From NCBI GenBank assembly GCA_037013495.1, contig CM072806.1, positions 22,778,001 through 22,842,000 of the forward strand: a stretch of 64,000 bases of DNA, written 5' to 3'. The translations under genes were made by a program, and so were the position numbers. Positions 25,001-33,700 of this stretch are shown here, one piece after another. The notes under the pieces were generated by a model. It was not told the origin of the DNA. It was given only the letters and a program-made list of their open reading frames with translations, and did not search any database. Each line of letters starts with the position of its first letter. The stretch's first letter is position 1. The DNA comes from Hippophae tibetana (lineage: Eukaryota > Streptophyta > Magnoliopsida > Rosales > Elaeagnaceae).

Positions 25001-25640
25001 TAAATTGAAAAAGCAAAAGATATTCTATAAACAGCCTCCAATTGATGCCAATTCTAAACAGCTTCTTTCCTCCCCTACCCATTTAGGGACAAATCAAATG
25101 AGTCCATTTTCTATAGGAGATGAGAATAGATTCTATCCATAAGTGATAAGTTTGAGCTAAGTTAAAGCCAGCAGAAATCTAAACAAAAAACAGTACCCAG
25201 AAGAATTTCAAATTTATATATAAGAAAAGTATCTTAGCCAAATGGTCTCTACATCAAATGTTCTAATCCTTATTCCGACCTCATAACCCAGAAATCAAAT
25301 TACAAACTTATTCCGTAGTTTGATAACTTCATCAATTTTCAACAACCTCTATTGCCAGACAATATAAAAAATAAAAAATAAAAAAAATCAGTTTTCAGAA
25401 ATTACATATAGAGATAAAAGAAGGGTCGCTGACAATAATCACAAAGAACATCGGAAGCTAGAAGAATAAAATTATGGATTCGGAGGAATATAATTGTTTG
25501 AAAAAAAAGGAAGAAAAAAAACACCTTCTCTGAGCGGCTTCGGCAGCTTTGGCAAGAATAGCTGCGTTGGCTGCTTCTTCTTCCTCTATTCTCTGTTGCT
25601 TTTTGTCCTCATAGCCACAACAACCAAGGCACTGCCCCAT
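13071..25640 (-). CDS. SVIP-like small VCP/p97-interacting protein, three exons
   Basis: The exons are 25640-25525, 24597-24492 and 13091-13071. The introns are 24598-25524 (927 bp) and 13092-24491 (11,400 bp). All four splice sites obey GT-AG. The joined frame is 243 bp, or 80 residues plus TAA. The N-terminus MGQC predicts Gly2 myristoylation and Cys4 palmitoylation, hence membrane attachment. A charged, Ala-rich helix carries AKAAEAAQRR (30-39), which lines up with the VCP-interacting motif of animal SVIP. The tail GEPVLKWQMGGS parallels the RW-containing end of that family. SVIP proteins bind p97/Cdc48 and dampen ER-associated degradation in animals; the plant role is inferred. The first Arg of the consensus RX5AAX2R is Leu29 here. 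The last exon codes for only six residues and lies beyond a nest of retroelements, so correct splicing of intron 2 is inferred from the exact reading-frame match. Confidence 0.8.
13242..13460 (+). repeat. 5' LTR of copia A
   Basis: It starts TGTTGAATTACTG and shares many blocks with 23207-23472, such as CTGTAATTAAYAGGAAGATT. It is about 45 bp shorter because of an internal deletion near 13425. Confidence 0.75.
13598..15970 (+). pseudogene. Copia A gag, protease and integrase, decayed
   Basis: The gag core reads YTIWAPLVRMRVGAQGKVSY (about 13761-13820), followed by a UBN2-type domain with several frame breaks. A CCHC knuckle (CTHCGDTGHSKERC) lies near 14440-14481. The protease motif WIIDTSALDN near 14641 has Ser in place of the catalytic-loop Gly. 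The integrase region (15230-15660) keeps QSDNDEEF but has lost its frame. Stops are frequent. Confidence 0.8.
16308..16312. other. Target-site duplication of copia B, left (AGTAT)
   Basis: It is identical to 21586-21590. The two copies exactly bracket element B. Confidence 0.85.
16313..16512 (+). repeat. 5' LTR of copia B
   Basis: This 200-bp LTR has TG...CA ends and is directly followed by the primer site. Confidence 0.85.
18038..18721. mobile_element. MITE, Tourist/PIF-Harbinger-like, 684 bp
   Basis: The terminal inverted repeats are GGTAAAGTTTGGTT at the left and GGTGATGTTTGGTT read from the right, matching at 12 of 14 bases. TTA is duplicated on both sides (18035-18037 and 18722-18724). 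No coding sequence is seen. A 3-bp TTA duplication and GG-starting termini fit the PIF/Harbinger type. The core is a telomere-like repeat. Confidence 0.8.
18250..18540 (+). repeat. Degenerate TTTAGGG/GGATTTGG tract inside the MITE
   Basis: GGGTTTAGGGTTTA-like and GGATTTGGGATTTAGG-like units run for about 290 bp with a strong G/T strand bias. Only a few units are the exact plant telomere heptamer. Confidence 0.8.
21444..21585 (+). repeat. 3' LTR of copia B (internally deleted)
   Basis: It has 142 bp against 200 in the 5' LTR. Its first two bases are TA and its last two CG, so both invariant ends (TG, CA) have mutated. The purine tract on the left and AGTAT on the right fix its limits. Confidence 0.8.
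21591..23170 (+). pseudogene. Copia A reverse transcriptase and RNase H, decayed
   Basis: After element B the copia A frame resumes with YHVASFMSNYRLSKSHELV, the usual linker before the polymerase. Then follow RYKARLVAKGYTQRYEIDYE (about 21870-21925), the fingers and palm, VDDIIFIGDD (22256-22285) and the RNase H region to about 23170. Many stops interrupt it. Confidence 0.8.
23207..23472 (+). repeat. 3' LTR of copia A
   Basis: It is preceded by the purine tract GAGGGGGAA and starts TATTGAAT, where the canonical TG has become TA. The right edge lies near TTCTACTA, a few bases uncertain. Confidence 0.75.
23473..24491. repeat. Remaining intron 2 sequence with an old interspersed repeat
   Basis: A block of about 85 bp (ATAAGTGTCAGGYATYAATTC to CTTATATTCTTTAACA) occurs at about 24020-24105 and again at 24270-24356. 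They look like two ends of one dispersed repeat, whose class I cannot tell. The sequence just before 24491 is plain intron. Confidence 0.5.
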
Positions 25641-25682
25641 TGATCTTCCTTTCCTGCCTCACCCTTTTCTGTCTGGTTTTGA

Positions 25683-25694
25683 CTTTTATTTGGC
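25683..25694 (-). promoter_or_regulatory. Possible TATA box of the SVIP-like gene
   Basis: CAAATAAAAGTC on the minus strand lies about 45 bp upstream of the ATG at 25640. It is the only TATA-like element in the G+C-richer stretch before the start and would give a very short leader. Confidence 0.3.
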
Positions 25695-25699
25695 TGTCA

Positions 25700-27189
25700 A
25701 AATTGTTAATAGATTACGGCCGAGGCTAGCAGATACTTAATATCTCACAAATCCAACTTAGACAACTAATTCGTTAACACTGTTATGATAATTTAAAGAT
25801 TTTAAAAGCAAATTATAATCCTAGGGACGCGCATTTGAGCACGTAATATGTGAGGTTTTGAGTTTGAAATATAATTTGAGTTAATTACCTTTTATTTTTA
25901 AAATATACGTGATAAATTAAAAAAATGTCAAATATTTAAATAATTATAATTATATTAATAACGTTGTGATAAAAAAATATTTAATTGATAATTGTTATTT
26001 AATTTTTTAACAATATAATATACACGTATTTTAAGTATATTTTTTGAGAATATTACGTTTTAATCTTACAACATAAACATATAAATAAGTTATAAAAATG
26101 TTTAAAATTTTTAAATAATTATAATTAAACTCGAAAAAAAATAGACATAAGTTAAAAAATTCAATGATAGTTATTGATTATATATATTTTTATTATTACA
26201 TGAGAAGGTATTTTATAAATATTTAATTTAAACATCTTATCTTATATACCAGTATAAAAAACATAATTAACTCTTTTTATTGAATAAATAAATCAAAACC
26301 TTTTATATAAAAAAAAGTAACAAAACTAAACTCGGGATTCTTCATTATTTTTCTCATCATATATTTGGGCTTTTAAAAGCCTATGAACTTTGAAGCTTTC
26401 AACTCGTTTTGTTTTACCTAACTCAAAAAAATGCGTTGGTTTACAGAAAATTTAATTTTTTAAAACAATTATTTAATATAATACATGTTTTGATAAAAAA
26501 ATATTTACTTTTGTTACAATAAACTTTTGGGTAATGAACCTAAACTACAATTTTATTTTATTTTATTTTATTTTATCTTATTTTAAAAAAAAATGATGTA
26601 TTTACATAAAAAAAAATATATATTATGCTATGAAAGTGGGTGACATCAAGAAAATATCATGGCAGTTGCTCACTGAGACAACATATAAGTTTCTGTAAAT
26701 GAAGCTTTGGATGACCTGAGATATGTTTGCATATGTGTTAGTTTGAATATATGCACTAGGTGGTGCAAATTGAAGTTTTAACTTTTGGGTAAGAAGATCC
26801 ATAGCGTCAAGCTACATATTCCAATATATATTTATGAATAGATATAAGAATAGGAATGAGAATTTGACAAAATTTTAATACATTATTATATATAGTATGT
26901 ATGGACAGTGTAATAAAAAGAAAATAAAAATAAAAATATAACATGACTTTATTGATGACTTACTTCCATTAGTAAACCACAAATACAACTTTTGATTAAA
27001 AATTCATTAACAACTTGTATACGTCTCAGTTTTATACAAATTGACAAAGTAAGTACACCCAATATTCTTTAACTTTATATAAACTACATCCAATATTCTT
27101 TTGGAACTTTTTATCTTCCTATCATAATTTATTTAATTCAAGTATATTAAATATATATATTTTATAATTTCCCTCTTTCAATTTCATCA
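25700..27189. other. A+T-rich intergenic stretch
   Basis: No gene was recognised. An (ATTTT)n run lies near 26553-26585. The minus-strand end of the GLOX gene borders it on the right. Confidence 0.6.
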
Positions 27190-28857
27190 TCAAATAAGTT
27201 GGATCCAAATACCTTCACTGGGAATATCTTGATGCACCACAAACAAAAGATAAAATCCACTTGGCGCAAGATATGGAGTACTAGGCATTGTAACTTGAAT
27301 TTCATACAATAATCTTCCCAAGTTCTTCACTGCATCACCACTCAAAACCAACAATCTTTGATTCATTGAATAAGAATGTGTAGTAAAAGATGGTGATGCC
27401 ATTGTTACTTTTACTTTATTTTTTGTTACTTGACCCGAAACTCTAAAATGAACAATTAGCTTTTGTCCATGTTTAAGTTTGGTGTAAGTCCTTGGCAAAA
27501 CAAATCTTGGCTTCAAACTTAAAAATTGGGCATTTAGGTATTGAGGATTAAATGCTTCTAAACTCAACTCGGTTGGAAAAAGTACGTTTGTGAAGTTGTA
27601 CATTACATGTGGGTTACTTCCTCCTACCAATACTCTACCATCTCGAAGCAAAATTGCTGTTGAATGGTACATCCGAGGAATAATTGATGGGTTTTGGGTC
27701 TTGAATCTCGACCCTATTTTATTATCGGGTTGGTAAAGAACCGGACTTAATACTGGGTTTCTACCCAGTTCCCAACCGGCCAAACCTGATGATGCTCCAT
27801 TGATTATGATCACATGGCCGTTTGGAAGCAATATCATGTCTCCCATGACTCTAGCAAGAGGCATGTCTTCCATAACCCATTGAGGATTCGGGTCGGTTAT
27901 TTTGATCCGACCACAAGATTTCAAAGCACCAATGAATTTTCCATTATTTGCTTGGGTAAAAGACCCTTTTGGAGCTCCACCACAAACCAAAACTTCAGCT
28001 TCAGTATTGATTCCAGCTTGTATGTTCTTCAATGGTAACAAAACAGCGGAACCAGTACTCGGGTATGATCTCGGGTCACCACCCGGTATTGTTGGGTAAG
28101 TTTTCACCACCTGGTTTTTTACGTAATTAAGCAGAATTGCTCTGTTATTAGCGAAAATGAAAAGGTTACCATCAGGATTTAGAAAAACAAATGGGTAGAG
28201 ATTGTTTTCAATTCCAAGATCATTGGTTTGAACAAGAAAATCTAAAGTGTATGTTTTTTTAAGTGATGAAGTACTTTTTGGGTAAAATTCGTAATTGAAT
28301 TGTCCCCTACCACCAATAATAATCTGCCGTCCATCTGGTAAAAGATGATTGGTTGCATACCATCTACGATTATTTAACCCATTATCAATCTCTTGCCAAT
28401 CACAATCACTACAAGGATTAAAGATTCTAACTTTCCTTTCACCGCTGTTAAATCCACCAGTTTGAATTAAACGGCCGTCAGACATTAACGAACCAGAAGA
28501 ACACCAAACGTCAGTTTGGACAAAAAGTGGACGGAAGGTGTTTGTTTTAATGTTGTACTCAGCTGAGTGAGCCGTACAGTCGATTTTAAGCACAAGATCG
28601 TTGTTACGACACTTGCCGTTGGGTAACGACAAGTTGGATTTGCCAAAGTCAGTACGGTCGAAGATAACGACACGATCATTGCTGAGCAATTGCATGTGCA
28701 TGGCTGAAATGCCTATGCTTTTTTGCAGAAGTTGCCATTGACCACCTGCAGCATTTGTAAGAGATGGTGTTGTAGAGAGTAGAAGGATGAGGATTAAAGC
28801 GATGTACGCTGAGGATAAGAAGGAATTAAAACTATATAGATTTAGACTTGGGTTCAT
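27190..28857 (-). CDS. GLOX: Glyoxal/aldehyde oxidase (GLOX), secreted, intact
   Basis: This single uninterrupted frame codes for 555 residues, the usual plant GLOX length. The family oxidises small aldehydes to acids and releases H2O2 in the wall or apoplast, with one copper and a Cys-Tyr radical cofactor. The signal peptide runs to about residue 36 (SLTNA/AGG). An N-terminal glyoxal oxidase beta-propeller is followed by a DUF1929 domain from about residue 440. The expected active-site residues are Cys119 (DVWCSSG), Tyr167 (RRWYATN), Tyr397 and His398 (RMYHST), and His542 (VVHQDIPS). Asn75 and Asn421 are in glycosylation sequons. An in-frame ATG at 29013 would add 52 residues before the signal peptide and lies upstream of the TATA-like box, so 28857 is preferred. 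The aldehyde substrate cannot be told from sequence. Confidence 0.93.
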   Translation of the reverse strand: MNPSLNLYSFNSFLSSAYIALILILLLSTTPSLTNAAGGQWQLLQKSIGISAMHMQLLSNDRVVIFDRTDFGKSNLSLPNGKCRNNDLVLKIDCTAHSAEYNIKTNTFRPLFVQTDVWCSSGSLMSDGRLIQTGGFNSGERKVRIFNPCSDCDWQEIDNGLNNRRWYATNHLLPDGRQIIIGGRGQFNYEFYPKSTSSLKKTYTLDFLVQTNDLGIENNLYPFVFLNPDGNLFIFANNRAILLNYVKNQVVKTYPTIPGGDPRSYPSTGSAVLLPLKNIQAGINTEAEVLVCGGAPKGSFTQANNGKFIGALKSCGRIKITDPNPQWVMEDMPLARVMGDMILLPNGHVIIINGASSGLAGWELGRNPVLSPVLYQPDNKIGSRFKTQNPSIIPRMYHSTAILLRDGRVLVGGSNPHVMYNFTNVLFPTELSLEAFNPQYLNAQFLSLKPRFVLPRTYTKLKHGQKLIVHFRVSGQVTKNKVKVTMASPSFTTHSYSMNQRLLVLSGDAVKNLGRLLYEIQVTMPSTPYLAPSGFYLLFVVHQDIPSEGIWIQLI

Positions 28858-28961
28858 GTTTGTATTAAATTTTGGTTTTGGCTTTTGTGGGATATAATGA
28901 AAGTAGTATTGTTTGAGATTGAAATTTGTGGAGGGTGTGTGGTTTTGTTGTGCTATGTTGG

Positions 28962-28974
28962 CTTCTTTTAAATG
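28962..28974 (-). promoter_or_regulatory. TATA-like box of the GLOX gene
   Basis: CATTTAAAAGAAG on the minus strand lies about 105 bp upstream of the chosen ATG. An A/C-rich leader with CCACACACCC and CAATCTCAAAC follows, as is normal for plant 5' leaders. It excludes the ATG at 29013 as the main start. Confidence 0.5.
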
Positions 28975-29013
28975 CTTTGCGAGGGAGAGAAAGTGAGAAG
29001 TTTCCACACGCAT

Positions 29014-30539
29014 GTAAACCAGGGAAAAAAATAATAATTTCTCATTTAATTATCTTCTCGTTAAAAATTGATTAAGATAAAATAAGATATTTTTTAAAAT
29101 TAATGAATTATAATATAGATTAATTAGACATTTTAATCAATTTATAAAAAAATTAGAGTGTTATTATTATTATTATACAAAAGGATAACTGGAAGATGAT
29201 ATATAAAATGATTATATATCATGCTATCATGACTTTAGTTTTCATTAATGACATCTAATATTATGATATCATAATAAATTGAATCATTGAATTTTAAATA
29301 ATTAATTTTAATAATGGATAAGAGTTTGCAATAGGTGGCATGTTTGATCAAGAAAAATGACATGCCTTAGCTTTGAACGGTGAATTTAGAGCAAGTATAA
29401 TATGGATGATCGATCGCGCAGGGAATTCTGGTAATATGATGTGTTTTTTTTAGAGAGTATATAAAGGAATTTATGCATATCTGAAAGCAAAATGTTTTTT
29501 TAATAATAAATTTACGCACGCATTAATTAATTAGTTTACGTATATAATTTTTATTAATTAATAATTTTATAATTATTTTAATTTTTATATAATTCAATTA
29601 TATGTATGATACGTAAAGAGGGATGAGGTGATTCTTTTTATTTTCTCTAAAAATGTTTTTAGTTATAATATTTATAAAATTATAAATTAATTAATGCATA
29701 AAAAATAAGACTGTTTTTACGTAATTTTAAAATTTTAAGGTTTTATTTATCAAAAATAAATTACAAATTCAACAATTTAAATATATTTAATTCAAATAAT
29801 ATATATTATCTTTATTCAACTAAATAAATAATAATTAATAAATAAATATTATTATTTTTAAATTTTTTATAGTGCCATTTGACTTTAAATTTTTATTAAC
29901 TATATTTTTAAGATAGAAAATAACTTAATAGATATAGTAATATTCTATCTGAAAAGATGTGGATGCATGCAATTAAAATTGCTTTTGAGTCTCTATATTT
30001 TTTTTTTCTTCTTAAAATTCAAAATAGCATTTGAGTCTTTGACAAGGGTAGATACAGAGTAAAAACATTGATAATCTTCAAATTATAATGTTAAGACTAT
30101 AATGGTTTATAAGTAAAAAAGCTGGCGTGACTAGCGTCAAATTATAGTATGTAATCAAATTACCTCCTTTTAGTGATTATTAATTAAAACTTAACAAAAA
30201 GAAAAAAAAATTGATAAGATACATACAAATACCTATAGTTTGAATTCTTCTGATAATTTTTTTAATATTATTTATTAAATTTATTTATTATGAAAATAGA
30301 TCAGATTAATTAATACAATAATAATATACATGTGTACAAAAATATTGTATATATGCAACAATTATATATATATACATTAAGTTTTGATGTTGATTTCAGC
30401 ACAGTCTAGATAAAAACATGTAATATTTTACACATCTTAGAATTCAATAAAAGATCACAAAGGAGGATGATGCTTGCAATTGGATTCCGACGCAAAAATT
30501 AGAGGGTGATCAATGAATAAAGAAAGTAGATAAGGAGGT
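29014..30539. other. A+T-rich intergenic stretch
   Basis: Nothing beyond A/T runs and short palindromes was recognised in either strand. Confidence 0.6.
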
Positions 30540-31692
30540 AAAGCAATGCTCTAAGGTTCAAAGTAGTGAGAGTGATATGAGAACTTATGAGTGGATTTTT
30601 AGGAGCTTGGCGTTTATCTTAATCCTAATTCAACTAGGATTGCTACTAGATAGCTCTTAGTATATGGTACGACGCCTTCTCTAGAATTTTATCATTAGGA
30701 TGACTCCTCTTAGTGCCCAGTTGGATAATTATCTGTAATTCTCACTTCTTATATGATCCTAACACGAAAGTTTTCCTAATTGGCATAGAATTAGGGTTAT
30801 CTCTGAACTCATCCAAAGTTACTCATATAAGTTATTATAAAATGATATAACAAGGTACATTGAATTATTTGGACAATTCTAAGAATAACTTTGATTTCAC
30901 ATACAATCACATGCACTTGAAACTCTAGAAGAAACATACTCAATCTTTACTTTCTTCTCCATTAATTACCTATCTGACTTGAGTATCGGAGTTCAATTAG
31001 TGGCAACCCCTTCTGTGATCTTCTATTGAGTTATAAGGTTTGTTGCTCATTTTTAGACCTTAAAGTAACTATGTAAGAATTTGCATTAATAATTTGTCAT
31101 CGTCTGTGGGAATTTTGTTTTTGAAGAAATCCGAGATACAAGAAAAATCATAAAAAAAATCTTAAAATCCTATTCCTCTATGGTAGTAGCACCAATTACA
31201 CAAGCATTGTTTGAATAAGTCCATATATTTCAAGAACAACAAAATCTCCAACAAAAAGGTGACCAAACAATAGCACAAATATGTTTGATCAAACTAATAT
31301 CACTAAGAAGATCCTATACTAATCGCTCTCCATGAACTAAAGGATGGAAACTCTAGAGCAACACAATTAGCATCTTAAAAGCATGTTTACAGATAACACT
31401 TTAATGGCACAACACATGCAAGAAGCTTCTAAAGAAAGTCATAGGCGCGTTAATAAGCAGTCGATAAATACTAATGGATAACAAGAGACTCATAAAGTCT
31501 CTATCGAAGCAAATAAATTTTCTATTGAGGAGGATCGCCACCCAAAATGGAAAAAGCACAAGAAGGAATTGACCCTTGAGCAATCAGAAGCAAGTCAAAA
31601 GGAACCCATAGGAACTTCATATCTGCTCTTGTAAGGATAGTCGAAGAGGTTCTCAATAGGCTCTCTTAGATCCCTTTTACAGACAATATCTG
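30540..31692 (+). mobile_element. Ty3/gypsy relic: LTR end, primer site and gag start
   Basis: Around 30975-31110 the sequence has the U5 style of plant gypsy elements: CTTGAGTATCGGAGTTCAAT, then CCCCTTCTGTGATCTTC. TTGTCATCGTCTGTGGGAA (31093-31111) follows, a decayed form of the TGGCGCCGTCTGTGGGAA primer region. Traces of the gag N-terminus follow up to SPFTDNISD near 31680. The left edge of the LTR is not clear. Confidence 0.6.
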
Positions 31693-33110
31693 ATCGCCGC
31701 ACAAATTGTGTGTATAATGAATATGCAAGTATACTTATTGCAACAAGTAATATAATGATAAAAAAAATATCGTTCACACGAAGATTATTTTATTAGAAAC
31801 TAATTTTTAAACTAAAAAAAATAAAATCAATTTTTTTTGTGTTTTTATATTTTAAGGAAGAAAAATTAAAATAACTAAAAGTAAATAGCAATAATTAATT
31901 AAATCAAATTTTGTAACTAAGAAAATATATGAGAAAATATCTAAGAATACTTAATCCCTTAATGTATTCCTCTCTAAGTAAACTACACATCATATAGTGA
32001 TTAATTTAATAACACTCTCATGCTAATTAAATCTCATACTACTCATTAAGTTAATCAATTATTGATCACATACATAAGAATCATACATCTATGCCTAGAA
32101 ACTATGCATGTTATTTAATCAAAACAAACAATTAAATAATTCTCTTAAATCTATTTATTTTCCTCTAAAAATAAATTGTTGGCCAAAAAATTAATAGGAT
32201 AAAAATCAAATTAAATAATATAATTAAATTAAGCTTATAATTAAGATAAAATATTATATCATCATATGGTGAAAATTGTGTTCATAAGATCTTTAGATTA
32301 ATAAATTAACTACACGTAATTGTGTTCATAAAACTCATATTTTTCACAAAGAAGGACATAATAATTGATAAAGATAAGAGTAGAAGAAGAAATACAATCA
32401 ATCTTTTAAATTGTAGTACTAATCTCCACTTGAATATCTACCAATTTTTATCTCCTTTTGAATTTTTCTATATTTTTCTCTTTTCTTAACTCCAAAAACT
32501 GACCAAAATTATGCTAATGACGGCTAGTTATAGTTTATGGGGTGATTAGTAGGTTAAATATAGCTCAGGTGATTAGATCAGCTTCAAATCAATGGCTGAG
32601 ATCAAAATAATAAAAATTAACTACACCAGCCAATAATAGTGTGACATATGGCACATAGAATTCAATGGGAAAATTAGAGCGCAACGTGTGATAGGGTCAA
32701 CTCGTCTAATTTAAAGAGTGGAACGATTGGACGAGTAGATTGACGACGCGTGGCGTGAAGGTATAACTACGCTCAAACTCAAAATGAACGTTATACCAAC
32801 ACGTGGCACGCGGTATGTCGCTCCTCACATGCGGAAATCTACGATTCATTATCCTTGCTTACATGGCATCAGTGTGGCATACCCAATCAACTTTTCTGCT
32901 TGTATGGAAAGTCACGTGTTAACTTCTAATTTGTTCTGTGTTAAAAATTCATAAAAAAATTCATAAAAATTTCATGAATTCTAAAAATTATATTTTCACT
33001 AAAAAAATATTTTAATATTTTTAGCCCCAAAAATACTATTTATTAAATAAAAAAGTAATTATTAAGTAAAAAAATGTGCTAATAGCTTTACTTTTATAGA
33101 ATCATCAATA
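31693..33110 (-). repeat. LTR-like insert splitting the gypsy gag
   Basis: About 1.4 kb of non-coding A+T-rich sequence separates two parts of gag. Its left end (GATCGCCGCACAAATTGTG, then AAGTATACTTATTGC and TATCGTTCACACGAAG) resembles the U5 end of long gypsy LTRs read on the minus strand. A G+C-richer block with ACACGTGGC lies near 32690-32830. I could not fix a target duplication. Confidence 0.4.
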
Positions 33111-33119
33111 TCCCCAATA

Positions 33120-33700
33120 TGGAACCTTCATGAAGATTTTCGGCTCCAAAGTTTAGTAGCTACATACAGCCGACTGATCCTATGGAGCATATTCTCCATT
33201 ATAAGTAAAAGATGATAGTCACTTATGTCTTAGATGAGATGCTGGATTAGATGATTTGTAAAATATTTGCATCTAGTCTCTTGAAACCAGCACTTACTTG
33301 GTTTTACAAGCTTCATCTTGGGAGCGTAAAATCCTTTCCTCAATTGGCTCTAGTCTTCATCAACTAATTTTTCAATAGAAAAAAAATAAGAAAAGAAGCT
33401 TGTAATCTTTTTTTCTCTAGTCTAGAAAAAAATAAGTCCTTACAAAGCTATCTTCAATGATTCAATTCTAATAAAATTGAAATATTTGACTGTTATGAGG
33501 ATGTTGTCATCTAAGCATTTAGAAAATGGTGAAGCAACCTCACAAAGGCTCTTACTAAGAAAGATTTATGTAACCTTGAGGAGGTGTTTAGAAAAACTAA
33601 ACAAGATATCGGTACAGAGGAGAATGTTGAGACATACAAAGCTAATACGCCTTAATATAATCATCGAAATAACTCCTTTTAGAAGAGGAACAACATGAAT
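33120..33700 (+). pseudogene. Ty3/gypsy gag fragment
   Basis: The frame reads RFSAPKFSSYIQPTDPMEHI, then ALTWFYKLHLGSVKSFPQLA and VFINQFFN. This is the Retrotrans_gag pattern (DP..H, W...L.P.S..SF..L...F...F). Three stops and a frameshift follow before NLEEVFRKTKQDIG. It continues the gag from 31692. Confidence 0.7.

Noticed and set aside
28858..29013. N-terminal extension of the GLOX frame
   Set aside because: It lies upstream of a hydrophobic signal peptide and includes the region of the TATA-like box. The extra 52 residues have no family counterpart.
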